Shown here one piece after another: positions 34,632 to 42,303 of a stretch of DNA of 64,000 bases. The notes below the pieces were generated by a model. That model worked only from the letters and a program-made list of their open reading frames with translations. It searched no databases and was not told where the DNA came from. Source of the stretch: Macrococcus hajekii (GTDB lineage Bacteria > Bacillota > Bacilli > Staphylococcales > Staphylococcaceae); NCBI RefSeq assembly GCF_004359505.1, contig NZ_SCWE01000001.1, positions 186,001-250,000 on the forward strand. The letters run 5' to 3'. The translations under genes and the position numbers were made by a program. Position 1 is the stretch's first letter. Each line of letters opens with the position of its first letter.

Positions 34632-36047
34632 GTGGATAAGCCGTTATACCAAAAAATTATAGATGATGTCATTCATGATATTAATAATGGAGTATTAGAA
34701 CCTGGGATGAAAATTCCTTCTCAAAGAAGTCTTGCAGCACATTATCATGTCAATCGAACGACTGTAGTTCATGCAATTGAGCAGTTGAAAAGTGAAGGCA
34801 TTCTTGAGACGAAAGAGAAGCAGGGCATTTATGTAGCTGATAATAACTGGAGCAAATATATTCATAATAATCTCAATTGGCAGAACTATATCGGAAATAG
34901 TTCGTCTGCAAATAATCAATTTTATATTAGAGAGATCAATAGATGTGAATTTCAGAAAGATATTATCAGATTGAGTACAGGAGAACTTTCGCCTTCTCTT
35001 ATTCCTAATGATCAGTTTAGAGAAATTATTCAGAATGACTGGGATATACAGCTATCCTCTAATTATGAAGAGCCGAAGGGGAATATTCTTTTAAGGAAGC
35101 AGATCAAAGCATTGGCAGAGAAGCGGGGCATCAACTGTGAGGTAGAAGAAATATGCATCACTTCAGGAGCTTTGCAAGGCCTTAAATTAATAGCTGATGG
35201 ACTACTCATCCCGAAATCTAAAATTATTGTCGAAACGCCTTCATATATTAATTCAATCAGAACCTGGCATAATATTCATTCGAAAATTGTTCCATTATCT
35301 ATCGATTATATCAAAACGAATATCAACTCTATTTTTAGAGAAAATGAAGATTACACTGGTAGCTTATTTTATTGCAATCCCACCCTGCACAATCCAACAA
35401 CTCATACATACTCTATAGAAGAGAAATATAAGATATTGGATCAATGCAAAAGAAAAGGAATTCCTATTGTAGAAGATGATATTTACAGTGAGTTATGGTT
35501 TGATGGACAGATTCCAAAATCGATGAAGGAGCTGGATGATACTAACCAGGTACTGTATCTTGGGAGTCTATCTAAAACAGTAAGTCCAGGATTAAGAATA
35601 GGCTGGTTGATAGGTAATGAGCGAGTAATTGATCATCTGGCAGATTTAAAGATGCAAAATGATTACGGAGCAAGCTCGATTTCGCAATTTATCGCTACAA
35701 AATGGCTTGAAAATTATCATGAAGAACATATTGAAAAAATTAAAGAAAAATTAAAAAGAAGCAAGCAAATAATGGAACAGGCTTTAACTAAGTATCTGGC
35801 AGACTTAGGCTGGTGGAAGCCGGTAGAAGGCTCATTTTATATTTGGTTTCGTTTCAATAAAAGAATAGATTTAAAGAAGCTCTTTCAGATGGCACTTGGT
35901 GAACATATATTAATACATCCTGGAGAAATCTATTCAGATAAAGCAAATGATAGTCTGAGATTCTCGTATTCATATATAGATGAAAATGATATAGAAAGCA
36001 GCATTAATAAATTAAGAATGATTATTGATAGGAACAAATTAGTTTAG
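34632..36047 (+). CDS. MocR-type (GntR-aminotransferase) transcriptional regulator
   Basis: A 471-residue fusion of an N-terminal GntR winged helix (residues 1-75: LYQKIIDDVIHDINNGVLEPGMKIPSQRSLAAHYHVNRTTV) with a class I aminotransferase-like domain. PLP-binding features are present: the N-P-T-H segment in CNPTLHNPTTHTY, the Asp in VEDDIYSELW and the Schiff-base lysine in LGSLSKTVSPGLRIGW. The GTG at 34632 is preferred, with GGGAG 7 nt upstream; an open frame running back to 34527 would cover the intergenic operator. It probably senses an amino acid or PLP adduct and regulates the divergent exporter. Confidence 0.88.
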   Translation: MDKPLYQKIIDDVIHDINNGVLEPGMKIPSQRSLAAHYHVNRTTVVHAIEQLKSEGILETKEKQGIYVADNNWSKYIHNNLNWQNYIGNSSSANNQFYIREINRCEFQKDIIRLSTGELSPSLIPNDQFREIIQNDWDIQLSSNYEEPKGNILLRKQIKALAEKRGINCEVEEICITSGALQGLKLIADGLLIPKSKIIVETPSYINSIRTWHNIHSKIVPLSIDYIKTNINSIFRENEDYTGSLFYCNPTLHNPTTHTYSIEEKYKILDQCKRKGIPIVEDDIYSELWFDGQIPKSMKELDDTNQVLYLGSLSKTVSPGLRIGWLIGNERVIDHLADLKMQNDYGASSISQFIATKWLENYHEEHIEKIKEKLKRSKQIMEQALTKYLADLGWWKPVEGSFYIWFRFNKRIDLKKLFQMALGEHILIHPGEIYSDKANDSLRFSYSYIDENDIESSINKLRMIIDRNKLV

Positions 36048-36134
36048 TTTATCTATATCATATGGATAAACTTTTATACTTATTCATCGTTATGCTAAGA
36101 TTAAATAAATGAATGAATCGAGAGGAGGGTGCTG

Positions 36135-36407
36135 ATGATGGAATGGTTGATGAGTCTGATAGGTGAAGAATTCATGCTGAGTTATATCACTTATTATCTG
36201 ATTGCTTTTTCATCGTTAATTGTAACTCTCCTTTATATTCTCTTCCATATTAAAGTCACTTTCAATCTTATCTGTCGTTTCAAATTAGAACGTACCGAAC
36301 CGGTTATTCATCAATGTATCGCAGCCTGGAGGTTCCCGATACTTAGGTGGCGGATTCGGTGTCTGTCCAAGCTATCAGATGAGGAAGACTTAACACCAGT
36401 ATATTAA
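36135..36407 (+). CDS. MifM-like membrane arrest peptide upstream of yidC (candidate)
   Basis: A 90-residue protein with one hydrophobic segment (about residues 15-43) and a basic cytoplasmic C-terminus, AAWRFPILRWRIRCLSKLS, that ends in DEEDLTPVY (Asp-Glu-Glu-Asp at 82-85). Bacillus MifM has the same plan: an N-terminal membrane segment, a Trp/Ile/Arg-rich arrest region, and a DEEDA stretch where the ribosome stalls repeatedly. A hairpin starting at codon 88 of this gene reaches the ribosome-binding site of yidC, as in mifM-yidC2. Start ATG at 36135 or 36138, after AGGAGG. The role is inferred from architecture and context; overall sequence identity to MifM appears low. Confidence 0.7.
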   Translation: MMEWLMSLIGEEFMLSYITYYLIAFSSLIVTLLYILFHIKVTFNLICRFKLERTEPVIHQCIAAWRFPILRWRIRCLSKLSDEEDLTPVY

Positions 36408-36431
36408 TCAAACCATTAATTAATATACTGG
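36396..36431 (+). promoter_or_regulatory. Hairpin that can mask the yidC ribosome-binding site
   Basis: CCAGTATATTAAT (36396-36408) pairs perfectly over 13 bp with ATTAATATACTGG (36419-36431) around a 10-nt loop. The 5' arm contains the last three codons and stop of the upstream peptide; the 3' arm runs into the TGGAGGA site (36429-36435) of yidC. There is no T-run, so it is not a terminator. A ribosome stalled at codons 82-85 would cover or crowd the 5' arm and free the site. Confidence 0.8.
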
Positions 36432-36441
36432 AGGATAAAAA

Positions 36442-37185
36442 TTGAAAAAATTATTTAGTTTCATATTAGTAGGGTTAGTATTTGTTGTAAGTGGCTGTGC
36501 ACCACAGAATGATGGCTTGTTTCATCAGTTGTTAGTTGAACCTGTTATTACCTTTATTAAGTTCTTTGCTGAATTTTTTGATGGCAGTTATGGAATGGGA
36601 ATTATTCTAGTCACGTTATGTGTGAGGATTTTAATGATGCCCCTTATGTTCTATTCATTTAAGAAGCAAAGAAAAGCACAATTTAGAATGAAGAAATTCA
36701 AACCTGAAATTGATGCAATTAATAAGAAGATGAAAGAAGCGACGACACCTGAAGAACGTAATATGTATACACAGGAACTTATGGCACTGCATAGAAAGAA
36801 GGGGACAAGTCCTATCAACAGCGGGTGTTTACCGATCTTAATTCAGATGCCGATACTGACTGCACTTTACTTTGCTATTTCACATAATGATGAACTGGCT
36901 AGTCAAAGTTTCCTATGGTTCAACCTAGGTACGCCTGATATATTGATGGCGCTGATTGCAGCATTTCTCTATTACGTACAGGTCAAGCTATCGATGCAAT
37001 ATATGCCCGAAGATACACCTGCACAAATGAAAATGCTGACTTATATCAGTCCATTGATGATATTAATACCTAGTTTGACATTACCAGCAGCAATGCCATT
37101 GTACTGGGCTGCCGGTGCATTTGTAGCGATGTTACAGCAATATTTATCTAATCGTTATTTTGATTATGAAGAAGATGTTCAATGA
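36442..37185 (+). CDS. yidC: Membrane protein insertase YidC/OxaA
   Basis: A 247-residue insertase made as a lipoprotein: signal MKKLFSFILVGLVFVVSGC with lipobox Cys19. Five hydrophobic segments follow, with the hydrophilic-groove arginine at residue 62 (LCVRILMMPL), a cytoplasmic charged hairpin loop (residues 70-115) and the conserved GCLPILIQMPI block. The start is TTG at 36442, 6 nt after TGGAGGA. It is shorter than the housekeeping staphylococcal YidC and is probably a second, inducible paralogue controlled by the upstream peptide and hairpin. Confidence 0.92.
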   Translation: MKKLFSFILVGLVFVVSGCAPQNDGLFHQLLVEPVITFIKFFAEFFDGSYGMGIILVTLCVRILMMPLMFYSFKKQRKAQFRMKKFKPEIDAINKKMKEATTPEERNMYTQELMALHRKKGTSPINSGCLPILIQMPILTALYFAISHNDELASQSFLWFNLGTPDILMALIAAFLYYVQVKLSMQYMPEDTPAQMKMLTYISPLMILIPSLTLPAAMPLYWAAGAFVAMLQQYLSNRYFDYEEDVQ

Positions 37186-37194
37186 TAATAAAAG

Positions 37195-37230
37195 AGAAAA
37201 CTGCTACGGATTGCGTGGCAGTTTTCTGTT
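37195..37230 (+). terminator. Terminator after yidC
   Basis: A 14-bp stem with one G-T pair runs from 37195 to 37208 and 37214 to 37227; the 3' arm ends GTTTTCT and is followed by GTTT. The T-tract is short but the stem is strong. Confidence 0.65.
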
Positions 37231-37249
37231 TAGAAAATAGGTGATGGTT

Positions 37250-37441
37250 ATGACAGCATTCGGAAAAATAGGTAAACCCGCTACTAGAGCTCTACAAAAT
37301 CATGGTATTGAATCATTAGAACAAGTATCAAAATTGACAGAGAAAGAGCTTCTTAAAATGCATGGAGTAGGACCGAAAGCAATACGGATTCTGAAAGAAA
37401 ACCTTGAAGAGGTTGGGTTGAAACTAACAGGAGAAGAGTAG
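37250..37441 (+). CDS. Small helix-hairpin-helix protein
   Basis: A 63-residue protein of which most is one helix-hairpin-helix unit: GKPATRALQNHGIESLEQVSKLTEKELLKMHGVGPKAIRILKENL. This resembles the C-terminal domain of the RNA polymerase alpha subunit and stand-alone DNA-binding proteins of Firmicutes. The MHGVGPKA hairpin would contact the DNA backbone. The ATG at 37250 follows AGGTG; earlier in-frame GTG/ATG codons overlap that site. Role unknown. Confidence 0.75.
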   Translation: MTAFGKIGKPATRALQNHGIESLEQVSKLTEKELLKMHGVGPKAIRILKENLEEVGLKLTGEE

Positions 37442-37483
37442 ATAGAAAATATTATTAATAATGAAGCGAAGGAGCAAAAGAAC

Positions 37484-38044
37484 ATGAAAATTATTGTATA
37501 CTGTGGTGCGAGTATTGGAAATTCACCAGAGTTTGAAGAAAATGCAATTGAGATTGGAGAATGGATTGCTCATAATGGTCATTCACTAGTCTATGGCGGG
37601 GGCAATGTGGGTTTAATGGGCACGCTTGCTAACACTGTACTGGAAAACGGCGGAGAAGTGATTGGTGTCATGCCTAAGTTTTTAGCTGACAGAGAAATCG
37701 CTCATCCTAATTTAACTGAATTAATCATTGCAGAAAATATGTCTGAAAGAAAGAATAAAATCCTTTCAAATGGAGATGTCTGTCTGGCTTTACCAGGAGG
37801 ACCAGGCACGCTTGAAGAGATTGCGGAAGTGATCTCCTGGTCGAGAATCGGACAGAACGATAGACCATGCATTCTCTATAATAGAAGCGGCTACTATGAT
37901 TTGCTCAGTGGATTTTTTGATAATATGGTAAGCAGCGGTTTTCTTTCTGATGTGGATAGAAAAAATATATGCTTTGCAAAATCAATCAATGAAATACAAG
38001 GATTTATTGAAAACTTTAAACCATTGGATATTAGGAAGTATTAA
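37484..38044 (+). CDS. LOG family protein (nucleoside monophosphate phosphoribohydrolase)
   Basis: A 186-residue Rossmann-fold protein with the LOG signature: YGGGNVGLMGTLA for nucleotide binding and LPGGPGTLEEIAEV, the catalytic PGGxGTxxE motif. Family members hydrolyse 5'-monophosphate nucleosides to the base and ribose 5-phosphate. The plant name (cytokinin activation) does not imply that role here. The ribosome-binding site is AAGGAG. Confidence 0.88.
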   Translation: MKIIVYCGASIGNSPEFEENAIEIGEWIAHNGHSLVYGGGNVGLMGTLANTVLENGGEVIGVMPKFLADREIAHPNLTELIIAENMSERKNKILSNGDVCLALPGGPGTLEEIAEVISWSRIGQNDRPCILYNRSGYYDLLSGFFDNMVSSGFLSDVDRKNICFAKSINEIQGFIENFKPLDIRKY

Positions 38045-38104
38045 GTTATTAGTAATTTTTTAGCAAAATGATAATGTAATTAAAACTTTGCGATTGTTAA
38101 ATTC

Positions 38105-38321
38105 AGATACAAAATGGATCATTATTTTGAAGAAACTGAGCGTCCAATTATGTGGTTGGATAATCAAGTCGTGAGATATCACAGAACAATAGGGACTTTA
38201 ATAAATACGTTAATAGACAATGTCTTTTCAATTGTGGGATGCCGAGGAAATTCAAAAAGTGAATTATAGACCACCGTTTATTATTCTAAAAGTAACTAAG
38301 AAACATAATAATAAATTATAA
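38105..38321 (+). pseudogene. C-terminal remnant of a class I methyltransferase
   Basis: One frame gives HYFEETERPIMWLDNQVVRYHR followed by TIGTLINTLIDNVFSIV, the typical end region of a small-molecule methyltransferase. A frame change then leads to EIQKVNYRPPFIILKVTKK, the usual last strand. The entire SAM-binding half is missing. This remnant occupies most of the 413-nt gap between the LOG gene and the S66 peptidase gene; I see no other gene in it. Confidence 0.65.
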
Positions 38322-38335
38322 TGCAATGTAATTTT

Positions 38336-38366
38336 GGAACTAATTATACTGATTAGTTCTTTTTAT
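38336..38366 (+). terminator. Terminator after the methyltransferase remnant
   Basis: An 8-bp stem (GAACTAAT with ATTAGTTC) and a 7-nt loop are followed by TTTTTATTTT. It survives although its gene is dead. Confidence 0.7.
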
Positions 38367-38457
38367 TTTATCGAATTATTGATTCAGAAATAATCTATTA
38401 ATAGCATGATGTAATGGTATAATCAGTATAATTTATTCCCATCAAGGAGGTCTTTAT

Positions 38458-39468
38458 ATGATTCAATATCCTACATTAGATGAACATGCTGTGATTGGTG
38501 TGACTGCACCATCATCTGGATTACCAGAACGTATGCATCACTATTTGGATGATATAAGAAAAAGGTTTGAGGATAGTTATGAAATTATCATTAAGCCGTC
38601 TGTGCTGACTCAAGATAAAGTTCGTTCTACTGATTCCAACATTCGAGCAAAAGAGTTAAATGAATTATTTACAGATGATCAAACATCTCTTATTATTCCG
38701 CCATTCGGAGGAGAGCTTGCATTAGAAATTATAAATAAAATTGAATATGATCAATTAAAACCAAAGTGGTTGCTTGGCTACTCAGATATCAGTACCGTAC
38801 TTCTGGCTATTACTCTGAAGACGGGTATTGCTACTGCACATGGAACTAATATTGTCGATTTACGTGGTCGTTATTCTGATGAAACTACGGCTATGTGGTC
38901 GAAAGTGCTTAACACTAAAGTTAACGAAGAAGTTGTGCAATATTCATCGGAATTTTATCAGAGTAAATGGAATCATAGTCAGCCATCTGAGAGTATTTTT
39001 AACTTGGATACACAGACTGAATGGAAATCTGTTAACGCAGAAGCGGTCACAATAGAGGGTAGACTATTAGGTGGCTGTGTAGATGTCATCAATCATTTGA
39101 TAGGTACACCATATGGCGATGTGAAAGCATTCAGAGAAAAGTATATTAAAGATGAACCTGTTATATGGTATTTGGAAAATTGTGAAGTGAGCACTGTGGA
39201 GTTCAGAAGAATACTGGTACAGATGCAATATGCAGGTTGGTTTGATAACTGTAGTGGTATCTTATTCGGCAGAACGCCAGTAACTACCGATACGAATAGT
39301 TATACAATCAAAGATGTATATCAGGATACTGCTGACGACCTTCAGATTCCGATTATCTATGATATTGACTGCGGACACATGCCGCCACAGATTACATTTA
39401 TAAACGGTGCATATGGCATTGTGGAATATAGTGATGGTAAAGGGAAAGTAACTCAGAAGTTTATTTAG
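38458..39468 (+). CDS. S66 peptidase (LD-carboxypeptidase / MccF-like)
   Basis: A 336-residue protein of family S66. The nucleophile elbow is WLLGYSDISTV with the catalytic Ser, and GGCVDVINHLIGTPYG plus the C-terminal IPIIYDIDCGHMPPQ provide Glu and His candidates. IIPPFGGELALEII is also typical. Family members either recycle murein peptides or, like MccF, cleave peptide-nucleotide antibiotics of the microcin C type. The sequence resembles the MccF branch, so a resistance role is possible. The ribosome-binding site is AAGGAGG. Confidence 0.87.
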   Translation: MIQYPTLDEHAVIGVTAPSSGLPERMHHYLDDIRKRFEDSYEIIIKPSVLTQDKVRSTDSNIRAKELNELFTDDQTSLIIPPFGGELALEIINKIEYDQLKPKWLLGYSDISTVLLAITLKTGIATAHGTNIVDLRGRYSDETTAMWSKVLNTKVNEEVVQYSSEFYQSKWNHSQPSESIFNLDTQTEWKSVNAEAVTIEGRLLGGCVDVINHLIGTPYGDVKAFREKYIKDEPVIWYLENCEVSTVEFRRILVQMQYAGWFDNCSGILFGRTPVTTDTNSYTIKDVYQDTADDLQIPIIYDIDCGHMPPQITFINGAYGIVEYSDGKGKVTQKFI

Positions 39469-39483
39469 AAGGAGGATGCACTG

Positions 39484-39969
39484 ATGGATTTAAATATAAA
39501 ACCTTTTTTTACTGAAGATGCATCCGAGGTAGCCCATTTAATTAGAAGAGCTACACTTGAGACAAATATCAATGATTATTCTCAAGAAGATTTGGAAAGA
39601 GAGATTTCTAAAATTACGGTAGAATCAATCATTGAAAGAGCCAGTTGGACGCACTTCTATGTATTTCGTGATGCCGATAAAATTATTGCTACAGGCGCCA
39701 TTGGTCCATACTGGGATAGTTTAACTGAGAGTAGTTTCTTTACTATTTTCGTATTACCAGAATATCAAGGTAAGGGAATAGGCAGATTAATCATTGAAAC
39801 TTTGGAAAATGATGATTTATATAAACGTGCAGATAGAATAGAAATTCCAGCCTCTATTACAGCGGTACCATTTTACCAGAAATTCGGTTATAACTTAAAG
39901 CCAGGTGTAACAACAGCTGATGAAGAAGGAATAATGAGGATGGAGAAATATAAAGATGTAACCGTATAG
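39484..39969 (+). CDS. GNAT family N-acetyltransferase
   Basis: A 161-residue acetyltransferase. The acetyl-CoA binding loop is LPEYQGKGIGRLIIETLE, with the preceding strand SSFFTIFVL and a final YQKFGY motif. It starts 15 bp after the S66 peptidase gene with GGAGGA upstream, so the two are co-transcribed. Some microcin-C-type immunity pairs an MccF peptidase with an acetyltransferase (MccE), which makes this pairing worth noting, but the substrate is not known. Confidence 0.85.
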   Translation: MDLNIKPFFTEDASEVAHLIRRATLETNINDYSQEDLEREISKITVESIIERASWTHFYVFRDADKIIATGAIGPYWDSLTESSFFTIFVLPEYQGKGIGRLIIETLENDDLYKRADRIEIPASITAVPFYQKFGYNLKPGVTTADEEGIMRMEKYKDVTV

Positions 39970-40020
39970 GAGAAGAAGACAGTCACTAAACACGAGTCCT
40001 GACGATAATATCAGCATCCA

Positions 40021-40054
40021 AGACCCATCGCTATTCTCGGAAGCGATGGGGTCT
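40021..40054. other. Strong hairpin between converging genes
   Basis: AGACCCATCGCT (40021-40032) pairs with AGCGATGGGGTCT (40042-40054) with one bulged G. There is no T-run on either strand, so it is not a classic terminator, but it lies at the 3' ends of two converging genes. Confidence 0.5.
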
Positions 40055-40078
40055 GGTGTAATGATGTTGTCAAACATA

Positions 40079-40264
40079 TTATTGATTAATCAAAATATCT
40101 AATATCTCAGAAGAACCAGGCAGTAACAATAACAGGGAAGCGGCTATCATCAAGACGGAACAAACGATAGAGATTACTTTAACGTTGAGATTCTTTTTAT
40201 AGGTACAACCGAATATCATCAATCCGATGCCAAGTAATAGTAATATCGCATAGTGGAAACCCAT
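40079..40264 (-). CDS. Small two-helix membrane protein, unknown function
   Basis: A 61-residue peptide with two hydrophobic helices (about 4-20 and 30-49) joined by a basic loop (TYKKNLNVK). An AAGGGG ribosome-binding site lies 9 nt before the ATG. I do not recognise the family. Confidence 0.5.
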   Translation of the reverse strand: MGFHYAILLLLGIGLMIFGCTYKKNLNVKVISIVCSVLMIAASLLLLLPGSSEILDILINQ

Positions 40265-40368
40265 TGTTTATTCCCCTTTTAGTGTTTGATTTGTTATTAC
40301 AACTTTAACATATTTGTTATAATTTAACTAATCATACAATAATAGTAGGAGTAAAAGGAGATTAAATT

Positions 40369-40575
40369 TTGAGGAAAAGAAAATATGTAATGGCTGTAGT
40401 CATGATAATTATCATGCTTGTTTTTTCATATGTAATATTAATCGGTATTCAGTCATATTTTAATATGAAAGAGATAGATAGTTTGGTTAGTGGAGCGAAA
40501 GCACGAAATATGGATTATTCGCTTGAAATTCATAATAAATGGACTCACGACTATTCATTTAAGATTGTTGACTAA
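40369..40575 (+). CDS. Small single-pass membrane protein, unknown function
   Basis: A 68-residue peptide with basic N-terminus MRKRK, one long hydrophobic helix (about 8-28) and a soluble tail ending HDYSFKIVD. It starts at TTG after AAAGGAG. A promoter with -10 TATAAT lies near 40317. Layout resembles the protein at 25771. Function unknown. Confidence 0.55.
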   Translation: MRKRKYVMAVVMIIIMLVFSYVILIGIQSYFNMKEIDSLVSGAKARNMDYSLEIHNKWTHDYSFKIVD

Positions 40576-40614
40576 GAACATCAATGTATTGATGTCCAAT
40601 TGATAGGAGCTGTT

Positions 40615-41079
40615 ATGGAAAACTTTAAGACGTTTTTTCTGTGGAAGCAAACAACTGAAAGATTAGATCAGAAAAGTTTAGTAATCGGTCAAGATCCATA
40701 TGATGTTGAATATGAGGGTTTGGACATTACATTAAACAATCAGCATTTTAAGAGTCGGTTGGCTAAAAAGACACCCGATAAAGTGGGTTACTTCATAGCG
40801 GTGTGGAAAAAAGATGACAAAAATAAAAATATACCATTTGAAGTAGTAGATATTGAACAAAACCTGGTTATCAATATTACTGATGGTTCTTTAATGGGAC
40901 GATTTATATTTGATAAAGAAATCTTAACTGGAAAAATGGCATTTAGAATATATCCGCCATGGGAAAGAGAGCTTAATCAAACAGCTGAGAGGACTTAGAA
41001 GTGGCAGATTAATTACTTCTATCATATAGAGAATGGATGTATAGGTGAGGCAGCTATTAAAGTATATGAGGTAAAATAA
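40615..41079 (+). pseudogene. MepB-like protein with a premature TAG
   Basis: The first 127 codons resemble the MepB family: FKSRLAKKTPDKVGYFIAVWKKD, NIPFEVVDIEQNLVINITDG, GRFIFDKEILTGK and MAFRIYPPWERELNQTAERT. Family members continue with a T-Q-K-W-Q segment; here the Gln codon is TAG (40996-40998). The same frame continues with KWQINYFYHIENG to a TAA at 41079. A single C-to-T change explains it. MepB function is unknown. The start ATG 40615 follows ATAGGAG. Confidence 0.7.
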
Positions 41080-41095
41080 TCATCGCAAAAATAAG

Positions 41096-41125
41096 GAGAA
41101 GTACTTATCTTATCAAGCACTTCTC
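41096..41125. terminator. Bidirectional terminator
   Basis: GAGAAGTACTT pairs with AAGCACTTCTC (one mismatch) between converging genes; T-rich sequence follows on the plus strand. Confidence 0.55.
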
Positions 41126-41130
41126 TTTGT

Positions 41131-41315
41131 TTATGAAAAAAGTTCATCAACCGTTATATTGAATTCTTTTGCTAATTTAAACGCGAGTGACAAGGTAGGA
41201 TCATACTTATTATTTTCAATCGCATTAATAGTCTGCCTGGAGACATTTATTTTTTGCTTAAATCTGCTTGAGATATACCTAACTCTTTTCGCAGTTCTCT
41301 TATTTTATTTTTCAC
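41131..41315 (-). pseudogene. XRE/Cro-type regulator, frameshifted in an A-run
   Basis: A GTG start opens MKNKIRELRKELGISQADLSKK and stops. The other frame supplies INVSRQTINAIENNKYDPTLSLAFKLAKEFNITVDELFS, the rest of a standard 61-residue helix-turn-helix regulator. The A-run at the break has six bases where seven are needed, and the span of 185 nt is one short of 62 codons. It directly follows the DUF2178-like membrane gene, its usual operon partner. Confidence 0.8.
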
Positions 41316-41321
41316 ATATCA

Positions 41322-41651
41322 TCAACCTTTAACACTGTATTTATTTCTAACATAGAAAAGATTAAATAGAAATAAAATACCTATTAGAATTATAAAATAA
41401 ATTTCTGGATAATGAGGAAACCGCATTTTATCTAAGTTTGATAATCCTACTAATTTACTTAAAATACTAAATAGCAGAGCATATACTATCCACACTAATG
41501 TGTTTGAAGCAACTTCTAATAGAATTTTAGTTTCTCTCTCATCAAATTTATTATTATTTCCATCTATCATATCATTAGGAAGAAACTTTTTGGTCAGAAA
41601 TCCCCATGCACCTGTAAAAATAATAATTGATATAAAACCAAGTGTTTTCAT
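41322..41651 (-). CDS. Three- to four-helix membrane protein paired with the XRE regulator
   Basis: A 109-residue membrane protein with hydrophobic segments near 5-20, 50-68 and 82-100 and the motif NKFDERETKILLEVASN before the second helix, typical of DUF2178-like proteins encoded beside small XRE regulators. It is the first gene of the operon. A palindrome with TTGACA boxes lies upstream. Function unknown. Confidence 0.65.
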   Translation of the reverse strand: MKTLGFISIIIFTGAWGFLTKKFLPNDMIDGNNNKFDERETKILLEVASNTLVWIVYALLFSILSKLVGLSNLDKMRFPHYPEIYFIILIGILFLFNLFYVRNKYSVKG

Positions 41652-41710
41652 AATATCCCCCTAAAATGTCAAAATTTTTTTACAAACAATGTTAGCATCC
41701 TAAATTAATA

Positions 41711-41730
41711 ATGTCAAAAACTTTTGACAT
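41711..41730. promoter_or_regulatory. Operator palindrome in a divergent promoter region
   Basis: ATGTCAAAAACTTTTGACAT is a palindrome broken only at its two central bases. On the minus strand its TTGACA is a perfect -35 with a -10 TAACAT 17 bp further. A related half-site (TGTCAAAATTTT) lies at 41668-41679, closer to the membrane gene. It is placed to let the XRE regulator control its own operon. Confidence 0.6.
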
Positions 41731-41766
41731 TTATATTACAAAAAATTGTTGAAGGATGTGTATAGT

Positions 41767-42183
41767 ATGAATATCGAAGAGAAATTATTTGAAGAAGCCA
41801 TGTCTTTTATTAAAAAAAGATATCCAGAAGGTTGGGGCGGAGCTGCGGCTATGTTTTCTAAAAAAGGGCAGATTTATATATCGGTGGCACCAGAAGTGAT
41901 TAATGCTGGAACTGAGTTATGCATAGAGACAGGTGCTATTCTTGAAGCGCATAAAAACGATGATGTTATTACACACAGTATTTGTATCGTTAGAGATGAT
42001 GAAAACAGTGAGTTTAAAGTTTTGACCCCTTGTGGTATTTGTCAGGAAAGATTATTGTACTGGGGAAATCAGGTGTCGGTAGGAGTGACTACGGGAGAGG
42101 GTCATTTGACTTATAAGACACTAGAGGAACTTCAGCCTTATCACTGGACGAATGCTTATAGTGATATTGAATTTGGAAATTAA
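41767..42183 (+). CDS. Cytidine deaminase-like zinc protein
   Basis: A 138-residue protein of the cytidine/blasticidin-S deaminase superfamily. The zinc and catalytic residues are in ELCIETGAILEA (Cys and Glu) and LTPCGICQERLLYWG (two Cys). The length and the CIE rather than CAE motif place it with single-domain deaminases of uncertain substrate. The ATG at 41767 is used; the frame extends to a TTG at 41746 over the AAGGATG site. Confidence 0.8.
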   Translation: MNIEEKLFEEAMSFIKKRYPEGWGGAAAMFSKKGQIYISVAPEVINAGTELCIETGAILEAHKNDDVITHSICIVRDDENSEFKVLTPCGICQERLLYWGNQVSVGVTTGEGHLTYKTLEELQPYHWTNAYSDIEFGN

Positions 42184-42268
42184 ATTATTTTCTTATTTAC
42201 GTTGACCTTTACGCTACGTTATACTTTTTTGATAAATTAATGAATAAGATAGCAAGAAAATATTAAAA

Positions 42269-42303
42269 AATGCCACCCTGTAATATTTTAGGGTGGCATT
42301 TTT
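42269..42303. terminator. Bidirectional terminator
   Basis: An 11-bp perfect stem (AATGCCACCCT with AGGGTGGCATT) serves the deaminase gene and the converging kinase gene. Confidence 0.85.

Noticed and set aside
34527-34632. N-terminal hydrophobic extension of the MocR regulator
   Set aside because: It would place a membrane segment before a cytosolic winged helix and would read through the divergent promoter; GTG 34632 has a good ribosome-binding site.
40021-40054. Classic terminator between converging genes
   Set aside because: The hairpin is strong but has no T-run on either strand, so it is listed only as a hairpin.
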